The position numbers were made by a program, and so were the translations under genes. A DNA stretch of 25,000 nucleotides from Halisarca cf. caerulea (taxonomy: Eukaryota > Porifera > Demospongiae > Chondrillida > Halisarcidae). Location of the stretch: the NCBI GenBank assembly GCA_963170055.1, contig CAUJGJ010000318.1, positions 138,201 through 163,200 on the forward strand, given 5' to 3'. The notes under the pieces were generated by a model, which was not told where the DNA came from, did not search any database, and worked only from the letters and a program-made list of their open reading frames with translations. Below, piece by piece: positions 9,780 to 19,460 of the stretch; the stretch's first letter is position 1; the number at the start of each line of letters is the position of its first letter.

Positions 9780-10149
9780 GTGAGTTTTGTGTACATGATC
9801 CTGCCCAGCAGTGATTGATCGAGAACTGCATGTGAAGATGAACCATTATGAATCTATGAGATTAGACACAGAATTTACCTGTTTTAATGACATTATCATT
9901 CTGAACATCGATCAATTGCAGCCAAATTTGTGTTGAATGTACATACACATACGCATGACACAGTGCAATAACTAGTGTCTATAAGCACAAGTGCATGTAC
10001 ACAATGACTTTATGTAGAACTGTAAGCACTGGCAGTATATATCAGATTGTAATCGTTACATGCATCCAATGTGTATTTTGTGCACTTAGTTTATTTTGCT
10101 GTGAATTGTATGTTTACCTGGAACTTGTTTCTACCGCCCGACCTTATAG

Positions 10150-10199
10150 CTGTATGTATTTCTCTCTGTAAAAATGGAGGGGCAATGTATTTCGAGTAG
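10150..10199 (+). pseudogene. Degenerate EGF exon (copy A partner), stop-terminated
   Basis: After an AG acceptor, and in the same phase as the neighbouring EGF exons, the sequence reads VCISLCKNGG and then loses the EGF pattern. It meets an in-frame TAG at 10197-10199. It sits at the same position relative to exon 4 as exon 7 does to exon 6, and the surrounding intron aligns with the other two copies. It is therefore a relic of a second EGF exon, not functional coding sequence. Confidence 0.65.
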
Positions 10200-10245
10200 T
10201 TACATACATAATACATTTGCTGCAGTCATTCTTTACTCCATATGT

Positions 10246-11474
10246 ATTATGGAGTACGGTAGTACTCCATATGTAGGATTGACACCGATAAAACATGGCC
10301 GCCATACATTAGCGGAAATTTTGTTTTCGTCCGAAAACTAACGATACAGTACAGTTAGAAGCATTTAGAAGTGATATTGGTGCCCTTTGACATACTAGCT
10401 ATAAGATGAAGTGGTTAAAACCCTTCGTAGGCCAACGTCTTTAAAGAACTTCGAAATTTTAGACGAAAATGTATGGCTACGCAACACCAGTACATTTTAA
10501 GATTCTTCTTCTTCTTCTCGTCGTTTTTTCGAACTGAGCTATACAGGTCGCTACGAAGGGTCCAGAGGTCTCATCTTTCGCCAGTGAGCTCCGATTGCTA
10601 GCGCGAAGTGCCTTTTGTAGGTTTTGAAGCAACACCTACACTTCTAAAGCGAGAAATTTAATAGGCAAATTCCATACATTCACCGGATCAGCCATTTTCG
10701 GACTGGTGAAATGGCTACGCGAGACTAGACGTACGCGTACGTACACAAGGCCTGTACTTCGATGATCGTCGACTTCAGCGCTCTTTTTGTTCGAGCATTT
10801 GTTTCTAGATGGGTACATCAATTGATTTTAGTCAGGTAACTGAATAGATTCTAGTTTCTTAATCTTACAAGATTTGATCGTGTTCCTTCTCAACTGCAGT
10901 GGAAAACTATTCAAGCAACCGTTTCGCTATAAAAGGAAAAACCGCACAAACAAGGGTTTATAAAAACCATTTAAAAATGGTAAAAGGATGTAGGATTGAC
11001 ACAGGATTGTGCAAAAGGCATTATCAAAAAGGATTTTCCAAAAACACTTGGAACAAGGGTAAGTTGCACAACCGGTACAGGGCTAAATGGGCAAAGGGCA
11101 AGACAGACATAGGGCTAGACGAGCATAGGGCTACACATACATAAGGCTAAACGGGTATAGGGCTAGACAGAGTTTAGTTGGATTGAGTGCACACTGTGCA
11201 AATTCCTACATCCCGCAGCACCTGCATATATACTGTAAAATGTGCTGCACGTGTGGGATGTAGGAATTTGCACAGTGTGCACTCAATCCAACTAAACTCT
11301 GTCTAGCCCTATACCCGTTTAGCCTTATGTATGTGTAGCCCTATGCTCGTCTAGCCCTATGTCTGTCTTGCCCTTTGCCCATTTAGCCCTGTACCGGTTG
11401 TGCAACTTACCCTTGTTCCAAGTGTTTTTGGAAAATCCTTTTTGATAATGCCTTATATTATACGTACGTAGGTG
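10246..11474. mobile_element. About 1.2-kb insertion in copy A intron, containing a giant hairpin
   Basis: Copy B reads through from cattcttcactccgtat to gtttgttcatgcat (about 12170-12200), while copy A is split at the same point by this block, so B acts as an empty-site paralogue. Inside are a 15-bp direct repeat (atgtaggattgacac at 10271 and 10988), a CpG-richer middle, and the long inverted repeat at 11015-11454. No transposase was seen. Exact edges are uncertain by several bases. Confidence 0.55.
11015..11454. repeat. Near-perfect inverted repeat, arms about 205 bp, loop about 20 bp
   Basis: Left arm 11015-11221 and right arm 11242-11454 are almost exact reverse complements, apart from a 6-base difference near the tip (cccgcagcac versus gtgctgcacgtgtggg). 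The loop is 11222-11241. The arms contain imperfect short repeats of the type agggctagac. Transcribed in intron 4, it would fold into a very long double-stranded RNA hairpin. Confidence 0.9.
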
Positions 11475-11577
11475 CTATGTTTGTTCATGCATATTGTCCT
11501 ATATATGTGTACATATACTATATAGCATAGTGCCATCAATGTGACTGATATTTATGTTCTTATTATTATTTTAACAG

Positions 11578-11673
11578 CTGTCTGTAACCCTGGGTGTCAG
11601 AATGGTGGTACCTGCACCTCACCTGGTGTCTGCACTTGTACCAGTGAATGGACGGGAAGGTGTTGTGAAACAC
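11578..11673 (+). CDS. Exon 5: EGF repeat 2
   Basis: This is a 96-base phase 1-1 exon (residues 134-165) with acceptor ttaacag and donor GTGAGT. It encodes CNPGCQNGGTC, VCTC, EWTGRCC, a six-cysteine EGF repeat. It is close to exon 4 in protein and DNA, and its 3' intron matches that of exon 4, so the two arose by duplication of an exon plus flanking intron. Confidence 0.9.
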
Positions 11674-12063
11674 GTGAGTTTTGTACACATAGTCCTGCTG
11701 AGCAGTGATCTCGAGAACTCAGAAGACAAATCATAAATTTACTACCAATCTATGAGAATAGACAGATTTTACCCATTTAGGGGCATTATTCAAACATCAT
11801 CAGTCAATCACAGCCAGATTTGTGCTGAGTATACTTAAGCATATGCATGACATGATGCAGTAACCATACCTATGCACAGGTTTGTATGTGCACAGTGACT
11901 TTGTGTAGCACTGTAAGCACTGGCAGTGTCAGATTGTAATCATTACATACATACAATGTGTATTTTGTGCACTGTCATTTAATTGCTTATTAATATTAAA
12001 TTTTGTTGTGAATTGTATATGTTTTTTACTTGGTACTTACTTTTATTACGCACCCTTATATAG

Positions 12064-12150
12064 CTGTATGCACTCCTCCCTGTAAAAATGGAGGGATGTA
12101 CATTTTTTGTAGTTACATACATACATTTGCTGCAGTAATCAGTCTGTATA
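12064..12150 (+). pseudogene. Degenerate EGF exon (copy B partner), open and possibly spliced
   Basis: The second EGF exon of copy B starts after an AG with VCTPPCKNGG, then diverges and never regains the CxC and terminal Cys of an EGF fold. Unlike the copy A relic, the frame stays open to a strong GTAAGT donor at 12151. The segment is 87 bases, phase 1 at both ends, so its inclusion would insert 29 residues without a frameshift. It is either a relic or a cassette exon adding half an EGF repeat. I favour relic, because the lesion after the KNGG motif is shared with copy A. Confidence 0.55.
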
Positions 12151-12312
12151 GTAAGTATTGGTAGTCATTCTTCACTCCGTATCCGTGTTTGTTCATGCAT
12201 ATATGGTTTTGTGTACACATACTGATAGACTAAGTATAGCACAGTGCCATACTCCTTAGTATGTATGACACATGTATGATACATCTGATATGAGTCTTAT
12301 CTTTTTTATCAG

Positions 12313-12408
12313 CTATCTGTAACTGTCGCTGTCAGAATAGTGGTACCTGCTTATCACCGGATGACTGCGTTTGCACTGATGGATGGACGGGAAGCTGTTG
12401 TGAAACAC
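12313..12408 (+). CDS. Exon 6: EGF repeat 3
   Basis: This is a 96-base phase 1-1 exon (residues 166-197) with acceptor ttttatcag and donor GTGAGT. It encodes CNCRCQNSGTC, CVCTDGWTG, SCC. It is the most diverged of the three first-exon copies: Asn-Ser replaces Asn-Gly, and DDC replaces PGVC. The downstream intron aligns with those of exons 4 and 5. Confidence 0.88.
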
Positions 12409-12695
12409 GTGAGTTTTGTGCACATATTCATGCCGAGCAGTGAGAACTTCGAAGACAGACCATTACCAATCTATGAGATTACACACAGATTTTACCCATT
12501 TTAGTGACAATATTATAACATCATTAGTCAATTACAGCCTAATTTGTGCTGAATATACTCATGTACATATGTATGACACAATGCAGTAACCCGTGTCTAT
12601 GCACAGGTGTAAATGTGATATTGTTACAACTGTCTTCATAATATTATGTATTTCTTGTCAAACGTTCACTTTTCGTATTGTTTACATCGCATTAG

Positions 12696-12791
12696 CTGTG
12701 TGCACTCCTGAGTGTCAGAATGGTAGCACATGCAGTTCTCCTGGAAATTGTACCTGTGCACCTGGATGGGAGGGGAGCAGATGTGGAATTG
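12696..12791 (+). CDS. Exon 7: EGF repeat 4
   Basis: This is a 96-base phase 1-1 exon (residues 198-229) with acceptor cattag and donor GTAATT. It encodes VCTPECQNGSTC, NCTCAPGWEG, RC, a complete six-cysteine EGF repeat, and is the only intact member of the second-exon class (see relics at 10150 and 12064). The donor is weaker than its neighbours, and a 290-base (TG)n tract begins about 90 bases downstream. Confidence 0.88.
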
Positions 12792-12872
12792 GTAATTTCT
12801 GTCTTGTGTATGACATTGTGTGCATTTTGTACATTGCACATACATGTAAGTGCATTGCTTATACATACAAGT

Positions 12873-13169
<297 letters not shown>

Positions 13170-13511
13170 GCAATGTATTCTCTAACAATGATCCCATTAT
13201 TTTTTTTGTCTATATTGCCTTTTGTATGGATGTTGTGATTCAATAATGATGAAGTATATATATGAAAAATTTGTGTATAATATGCATTGTGTGTGTATGT
13301 GTGTGTGCCTGTGCATGCTTGTGTGCATGCATGTGTGTGCATGAGCATGTATGTGTTAAGTGTTGTGTGTGCATGTGAGCTTGGTTGTGCAAGAATTATT
13401 CTGCCCATGCATTCAAGTATGTGACACAGTTGTTGTTAAAATGTGGACAAATTTGTGTGTAGACCACTACAATGAATGATTTTGTTCTGTCCACTTCTTA
13501 TATGTACTTAG

Positions 13512-13634
13512 ATATTGATGAGTGTGCGAGAGGAACTCATGAATGTAACCAGACCTGCAACAACACCATTGGGTCCTATACCTGTGGTTGTAATGTAGGA
13601 TACAGGCTTGCCCCAGATGGGAGGAACTGTACAG
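13512..13634 (+). CDS. Exon 8: calcium-binding EGF repeat 1
   Basis: This is a 123-base phase 1-1 exon (residues 230-270). It starts with DIDEC, the N-terminal calcium ligands of cbEGF domains, and contains [12 protein letters not shown], which fits the Asp/Asn beta-hydroxylation pattern C-x-[DN]-x4-[FY]-x-C-x-C. It ends with LAPDGRNC. Donor GTTTGT. It is nearly identical to exon 9, including the first 100 bases of the following intron. Confidence 0.93.
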
Positions 13635-13947
13635 GTTTGTTTGTTTGTTTGTTTGGATGAGGTGACCTTTTATAATTGATGGGTGTTGTTGTTTTAAGAA
13701 GATACATAGGTGGAGCTATGGTTTTGTATAATATTATCTTGTTTTCATCACATACCAGTTTTCATCCATGTACCTACTTACAGTATTTGTGTGCGTGTGT
13801 GCTTAATACATGTGCGTATGTCTGCTTGATTGTGCAAGACTTAGTGTGCCCATGCATTTATGTATGTGATGCAGTTGATGTCAGAACGTTGGCATACTTT
13901 TTGCAGACCCCTAAAGTGACTGAAAGTATTTTCTCAACTTCTCATAG

Positions 13948-14070
13948 ATATTGATGAGTGCACAAGAGGAACTCATGAATGTGACCAGATCTGCTACAAC
14001 AACATTGGATCCTATACCTGTGGTTGTAAATCAGGTTTCAGGCTGGCCCCAGATGGGAGGAACTGTACAG
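13948..14070 (+). CDS. Exon 9: calcium-binding EGF repeat 2
   Basis: This is a 123-base phase 1-1 exon (residues 271-311) with [24 protein letters not shown] and LAPDGRNC. Calcium ligands and the hydroxylation consensus are present. Exon and flanking intron are a recent tandem copy of exon 8, starting 436 bases downstream of it. Adjacent cbEGF repeats form rigid calcium-stabilised rods in fibrillin-like proteins. Confidence 0.93.
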
Positions 14071-14168
14071 GTTTGTTTGTGTGTTTGTTGTGATGAGGTG
14101 ACCTTTTATAATTGATGGGTGTTGTTGCTTTGAAGAGACATAGGTGGAGCTATGGTTTTGTATATCTG

Positions 14169-15809
14169 ACTGGTTAATTTGGTAATGGTATTGTAACTTG
14201 TCAGATCCAGCTTTCACCCATCATTAGACTATGTACGTAGGTAAGGTATATATTGGTATATCCTAACCCCATACAGGCCAAAAGGCCTAATCAAAATAAT
14301 TGCATGTGTAGGTCAGTCTAACTTGCATGAACTTTGCTACATGTATGACGTATAATAATGTGATATGTGATGTAGTCTAATAATGTGATGATACGCATAA
14401 TTATCCATGCCTATAAAAGTAGAAACTGGCTAAAGGCTTCCTGGGTATAAAATAAGGATCAATGATATCTGATATACATAGTGGCGTAGGAAGATGGTAT
14501 GTAGTGCACGTGGGGGTGGGTGGGTGGTATTAGTCCTGCAGGAACCCCTAGGATATATACCCTGTGCAGGGGCATAGGCGGAACATTTTAATGGGGTTTT
14601 CCAATCAAAATAACACAACACCATAGTATGCAGTATTATGCATGTGCCATTGTGCGTATCCCATGCATGCTCCAAATGTCGGGGGGGGGGGGGGTAGCAA
14701 ATGGAATGGAAGGGGCAGATATGTAGGCACATGGTACCCTAGATGTCCATATAACACATTCAGTGTAATGATGTATTCAGTATCGTAGGGGGTTATAGTT
14801 AGGAGGGTCTGGGGTATGCTCCCTCAGGGAAAATTTGAGTTTTTTGGTTATATGAGGTGTTAATTCATGCAGGCCATTTAAGACCATTAGTGAAGGCCCA
14901 ACAGTTGTTTCTAACACTGAAGTAAGGGCTTCTCTACAGAAATTTACAATACCGCTGGAATTTTTCTGGGATGGTAGTTGGAGAGTTTAGGGTAGAAGCT
15001 TCCTCACCCTCACTGGATAGATTGAACTGTGGAACTATAATATCCAACCAGTCCAGTAGTTGCAGTAGTATAGCGCGCAAGAGTATTATGATTAGATACC
15101 ATACTATACCATAGACCCTAAATACCAAGCATCGAGCATTGTGACGTCATAATTTATGGCAAAAATGGCTTCCTTGCGTTGCGTGTGTAAATTCAGAAGC
15201 TTTACAAGCGACAGATAGCAGGAGGATGACAAAATGGAATTCCTGAGAATATAGAGTATAGGTAGTAAACAATTTATGGTGATTATTATGATATAATTAC
15301 CAATTGTATTTTCTGTTGCTGCTCTGAAGTGTTGCCTAGAAAAGCTGGCTTTTTCTCCAGTTTTTTTTTCAGAAAACAGTAGAAAACTCTGCCTACGCCC
15401 TAACTGTCTCTTTATTATTGGTATTGAGTTACTCCTCTGCATTTGCATCCATCTTGTAAAGTGAAAAGAATGGCTCAAAGTCCACATGATGGCACCGTAC
15501 TACGGCGAGCACTTTAATTTTCAAAACAGAGAATTGAGAATTGTTTTGGTTTGATATGCATGGTGTCAGTTCTACCTAATCTATCCATTCAAGTACCATT
15601 AACAAATTGAAAAGGAATGGACACTACTTAAAGTAAAGGTGGCCTAAGCCAAAAATTAAACAGGGTGGCTCACCCTCCATAGAAGGGCTGGCAAGAGTAC
15701 TGAAAAGGAGACACCCTTGCTCTGTCCCATTTAACATCCGGGTCCCTCACATTGACTTGTGTACATTTGAATCCTCCGAAATAAGAACACCTCCATAAAC
15801 AAGACATCC
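14169..15809. other. Intron 9, repeat-derived sequence without exons
   Basis: No cbEGF or other exon candidates with matching phase were found. A 13-base G run lies near 14682-14694 and a G-rich stretch (gggggtgggtgggtgg) near 14511. A minus-strand ORF at 15104-15487 shows no recognisable protein features. Confidence 0.5.
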
Positions 15810-16076
15810 TACTGTGGTCCCAGTGATGTCCTTATTACAGAGGTTTCACTGTACAGGTCAGCTTACTGTGGTCCCAGTGGTGTCCTTATTACAGAGATTT
15901 CACTGTACAGGACAGCTTACTGTGGTCCCAGTAGTGTCCTTATTACAGAGATTTCTCTGTACAGGACAGCTTACTGTGGACCCAGTGGTGTCCTTATTAC
16001 AGAAATTTCACTGTACAGGACATGCAGCTTACTGTGGTCCCAGTGGTGTCCTTATTACAGAGGTTTCACTGTACAT
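15810..16076. repeat. 54-bp tandem repeat, five copies
   Basis: The unit begins tactgtggtcccagtg at 15810, 15864, 15918, 15972 and 16030. Spacing is 54, 54, 54 and 58 (a 4-base insertion in the last). Each unit contains ccttattacagaggtttcac followed by tgtacag, which resembles the inward end of a pogo-like TIR. Because 54 is a multiple of three, one frame stays open through all copies. Confidence 0.92.
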
Positions 16077-16324
16077 ACATGTATGTGATATTCTTTGCAT
16101 GCATGTCATTTGGTGATCGAGTACTTCCGTAAGTTTGTTCATTTGTTCTGCATGTCACACATAGTTGCTGGTGTTGTTGCCTTACATGTCTGCTCTAATA
16201 AGTCTTGTGTGTGAATGCCTTTAAATTTCCATTTGTTTTGCTGTGTAGTCTGCTCAGTTGCGTATACTTATTTCCCTGTTGTATACTCTGACTTACTGCA
16301 TGGTGCAAGTCGCGAGCACATGCA

Positions 16325-16330
16325 TGTGTA

Positions 16331-16388
<58 letters not shown>

Positions 16389-16509
16389 TGTATGTGTGTA
16401 TGTGCATGTGTGTGTGTGTGTGTTGTGTGTGTATGTGTGTGTGTGTGTGTGTGTGTCTGTGTGTGTGTGTGTGCGTGCGTGCTTGCGTGCGTGCGTGCGT
16501 GCGTGCATG

Positions 16510-16571
<62 letters not shown>
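16325..16571. repeat. Imperfect (TG)n microsatellite, intron 9
   Basis: About 245 bases of TG with TATG, TTG and GCGTGC interruptions, ending 66 bases before the acceptor of exon 10. Confidence 0.96.
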
Positions 16572-16637
16572 ATGCATCTTCACTGCACCACTTTTATGTA
16601 CTGTCTGTGCACATCCTATATAATATATCCCACACAG

Positions 16638-16760
16638 ACATTGATGAATGTTCTGAGGACAATCCTTGTGAACACCCTGAGTTCTGCACAAACACTATTA
16701 GTTCTTATCTGTGTGGATGTCGTGTTGGCTATGAACTCAGTGGACGGACAAACTGTACTG
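16638..16760 (+). CDS. Exon 10: calcium-binding EGF repeat 3
   Basis: This is a 123-base phase 1-1 exon (residues 312-352) with acceptor cccacacag and a strong GTGAGT donor. It encodes DIDECSEDNPCEHPEFC and CTNTISSYLCGC, with all six cysteines and the hydroxylation pattern present. The acceptor lies about 65 bases after a 245-base imperfect (TG)n tract. Confidence 0.93.
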
Positions 16761-17008
16761 GTGAGTGGATGTGTATTGTACAACATATATATATAGGGGC
16801 TGTACAGATGTTTGTACAGCACCTGGGTGTATTGGACAGGTTTAGAATGTGCAGAGATATATTTTGTTCCAGTCTGTTAGAATATGGGGTATTATATCTA
16901 ATTTTAAAGAAGTTCCTAGTAAGAACTCTAAACTACTGTAGCAGTAACTATAATTCATGAGTGTGCTGGTCTTGATATTGTTTGTTGCATTTTGAAATTT
17001 CTCTTCAG

Positions 17009-17143
17009 ATGTCGACGAGTGTCTTCGCTGTGAGCGGCCACGTTGCAAGTACCCATGTGACCACAAGTGCCACAACAACATTGGATCTTTCACTTGTTCT
17101 TGTGAAGATGGGTATGAATTGGTCCAGAATACCACATGTGTAG
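17009..17143 (+). CDS. Exon 11: calcium-binding EGF repeat 4 with eight cysteines
   Basis: This is a 135-base phase 1-1 exon (residues 353-397) with donor GTACGT. It begins DVDECLRCERPRC and continues CDHKCHNNIGSFTCSC. It keeps the calcium and hydroxylation consensus but has eight cysteines instead of six, and is four residues longer than its neighbours. The extra pair (in CLRC and RPRC) could form an additional disulfide in the first loop. Confidence 0.92.
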   Translation: MSTSVFAVSGHVASTHVTTSATTTLDLSLVLVKMGMNWSRIPHV

Positions 17144-17200
17144 GTACGTTCATACCAGGTATCATAATAATATTATTATGCTTACATTGTATGTGTAGTA

Positions 17201-17406
17201 CAAAGGAGCCCTCTATAATCCAGACCCCTGAATTGTTGACGCCTCTCCATAATTACGGACACATGCGACTGGGACCAAAATTTTTAATGTTTTGCTATAT
17301 ATATTTTGCTGTAGTACATCTTTAACGCCTGAAATGAGGATACCTCAATAATAGTAAGGACAGTACTTTCTGGTTCCAAGGTGTCTGTAATAGACTGGTT
17401 CCACTG
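17201..17406. mobile_element. Decayed pogo-like MITE in intron 11
   Basis: The right end, complemented, reads cagtggaaccagtctattac; the left end caaaggagccctctataatc is a diverged inverted copy. Both are flanked by TA. About 206 bp, without coding capacity. Related to the element at 7459 by its CAGTGGAAC end. Confidence 0.55.
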
Positions 17407-17591
17407 TATTGGTCTTGAATGTGATGTGTGTGATGTTCGTATGTAGAATGCTGCCTTTCTTCATTTGTGATGGTCCAGGAGTGCATATGAGTATACTAAT
17501 AAACATGCATGTAATGGTTTGAATAATTTGTGTTTACGTATTACATGCATATATGTATAACACTTATTTGTAGGCAAACTGTAACCTGCAG

Positions 17592-17636
17592 AGCATGTCA
17601 GAGCACATAGGTAATACCTATGTGCTCTGACATGCT
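17592..17636. repeat. Perfect 22-bp palindromic hairpin
   Basis: agcatgtcagagcacatagg plus two bases is followed, after a single A, by its exact complement. It sits 10 bases before a (TG)n tract in intron 11. Confidence 0.85.
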
Positions 17637-17645
17637 TGTAAATTG

Positions 17646-17646
<1 letters not shown>

Positions 17647-17730
<84 letters not shown>
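17647..17730. repeat. (TG)n microsatellite, intron 11
   Basis: An 84-base TG tract without interruption. Confidence 0.96.
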
Positions 17731-17731
<1 letters not shown>

Positions 17732-17861
17732 TTGTAGTCCTAACCCTGTTTGGTTTGCTGGGGTGCTGTACATGTAGTATCATATCCTGATAAGAAGAAC
17801 TTCTGATGATGGGAAATAATTTTGTGGGCCCCTAAAATTTGTCTTAATGAGGCTTGACTGT

Positions 17862-18020
17862 ATTGACTTTGTATTGTATTGTATTATCCGTAGTAATATT
17901 ATTAAAGTTGTATGGTTAGTGTATTAATAGTAATGTATTATATTGTATTGTATTATTGTAATGTATTGTATTGTATCTTAGTAATGTATATAATATAATA
18001 ATAATATTGTATTTTGTATT
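17862..18020. repeat. TATTG-type pentanucleotide-like repeat before exon 12
   Basis: Recurrent ttgtattgta/tattgtattg and taatattat words run up to about 16 bases before the acceptor of exon 12. Confidence 0.75.
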
Positions 18021-18036
18021 GTATTCTCTTGTGTAG

Positions 18037-18159
18037 ATATCAATGAGTGCAATACTGGGCAGTACTCGTGTGAGGAAGTCTGTGCTAACAACATTGGAAG
18101 TTATGAGTGTGCCTGTAACCCAGGGAATGTATTGCAACCAGATGGACTGAGCTGTGAAA
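18037..18159 (+). CDS. Exon 12: calcium-binding EGF repeat 5
   Basis: This is a 123-base phase 1-1 exon (residues 398-438) encoding DINECNTGQYSCEEVC and CANNIGSYECAC, with the full cbEGF consensus, followed by a GTTAGT donor. It is the last EGF repeat before the large unknown region; intron 12 (2.36 kb) lies between them. Confidence 0.92.
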
Positions 18160-19279
18160 GTTAGTATAGTGGGTGTACATTATAAGTAAGAGTATTCAAG
18201 TTGTGAAAAGGGCCTTTAGGCCTTGTTTACTCAAAGCATGCAATTTGCCAAAACAGTCAACTCATTAAATATTTAGGAATACACTAAAAGAATAGGTTCT
18301 GAGAGCATTTGCTGATTCATTGTGTCGTTTTTGAATTTGTCATATATATTGTACAGTGTGCTAAGTGTTGCCTGCCTGAATGGTCTTGTCAACCAGGCCT
18401 ATAGTTTGCCTTGTCTATTATGGTCCTCTATTTTATTGCCACATGTTTGAACATGCGATAAAATGGCGGATCATGCATACTAAGTAAATGAGGCAAAACA
18501 GCTAGGCCTGCATGAGTAATGAGACTTAGTCTATATAATTGCCTATATATGTACAATTCACCCTTCCTGGACCACCACTATTGGGACAAGTAATATTGTA
18601 TAGAATTGGAGATTTCAAAGTTTTAATGTGTTTGTGAATTTGTTTTATGACCAACTGCTGGCAGATTAGCCAGTTAGTGGGTTAAATGTGTATAGAGATA
18701 GAGTAGGGGGTTGTGCCAGGGTACAGAACTTTGTTGCACGGTACACAGTGGAACCATGTTTTCCAGTCATCTAATTTCTGTTTAATTTGGCTTGCTGGCA
18801 AATGTTTGATAAGCCATCTATTTTAAAATGGCTGACAGGAATTCAGCACTGTTCCTCTCAAATAGATGTCGAAGTATAATATTGCCTAATAGAAGATAAA
18901 AACTTCTCATTGTCTCACCATATAGTGAATTTCCTAAACTTAGGTTAAACATAATAAGTATTGGCAATGATGTACAAAATGTATCAAACTAGAGAAAAGA
19001 AGATGACATTGTGAAATTCCTGCAACTGATTATCCTTCTTATACAGGAAATCGGAAAAGATTGTTATGGCTCTTCGTAAAAGGTCTTTGATCCTACATTA
19101 ATAAGCTCCCATTTTGTCTTTGATGCAATAGTATGCTATGTAAATTGATACAGTCACGGCCATATTTGTTTCAAGTAAAGTGCCCCCAAGATGCGTACTG
19201 CATGGAGTAGGAAGTGCTTTCTATAGTAGTGAAGATACCATGCACGTGCTAATTTTTGCGGGGTATATAATATATATAA

Positions 19280-19460
19280 TATTTCATGATTGAAGAACTC
19301 GGTTGTAATTTGCATTTTTTGCAAAGGGACTAGTCCCCATGCACTATATATTAGACAAATAGACTGCGTATCTAACCAAATATTTGTGATTGAACTTAAA
19401 TTTGTGAATGTACGTAGGCTCGTTTGCCAAATTCATGAAGATATAGTCCCTTGATATTGA
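19280..19460. repeat. Interspersed repeat, copy 2 (CpG-depleted)
   Basis: Similar to 3740-3904 and, beyond the TIR element there, to 4679-4690 (gagtgcctat). Several CpG positions of copy 1 are TpG or TpA here. Confidence 0.5.

Larger units (their letters stand above)
9590..10245 (+). repeat. Tandem exon-duplication unit, copy A
   Basis: Copy A of a duplicated segment holds the upstream intron piece, exon 4, the following ~370 bases of intron and a degenerate EGF exon. Blocks such as gtaagcactggcag and caatgtgtattttgtgcact are shared with copy B, and many with copy C. Confidence 0.7.
11470..12185 (+). repeat. Tandem exon-duplication unit, copy B
   Basis: The unit holds exon 5 and the degenerate EGF exon at 12064, aligning along most of its length with copy A. 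A ~29-base block at its end (taatcag to attggtag, about 12137-12165), which includes the GTAAGT donor, is missing in copy A. Confidence 0.7.
12186..12791 (+). repeat. Tandem exon-duplication unit, copy C
   Basis: The unit holds exons 6 and 7, both intact. Intron segments before exon 6 (gtttgttcatgcatat, agcacagtgccata) and after it (gttttgtgcacata, caatctatgagatta) match copies A and B. Copy C lacks part of the intron that A and B share before the second EGF exon. Confidence 0.65.
13380..14168 (+). repeat. Recent tandem duplication of a cbEGF exon with flanking introns
   Basis: Units of about 13380-13733 and 13829-14168 each contain a 5' intron piece (gtgcaagaattattctgccc / gtgcaagacttagtgtgccc), a cbEGF exon and a 3' intron piece (gatgaggtgaccttttataa in both). 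The 3' intron parts are almost identical for 100 bases. Confidence 0.85.

Noticed and set aside
10899..11144. 81-codon ORF of Lys-rich protein
   Set aside because: It lies in the insertion and runs into one arm of the giant inverted repeat; no domain, and no splice context.
14682..14694. G-quadruplex at the poly-G run and the nearby gggggtgggtgggtgg
   Set aside because: A single homopolymer and three good G-runs do not make a convincing four-run quadruplex; a homopolymer may also be a sequencing artefact.
15104..15487. 127-codon minus-strand ORF
   Set aside because: Low-complexity and Ile/Leu-rich composition, no recognisable motif, no start or splice support.
15814..16116. ORF of repeated 18-residue units
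   Set aside because: It results from the 54-bp tandem array (period divisible by three). Direct tandem units without unique spacers also exclude a CRISPR array.
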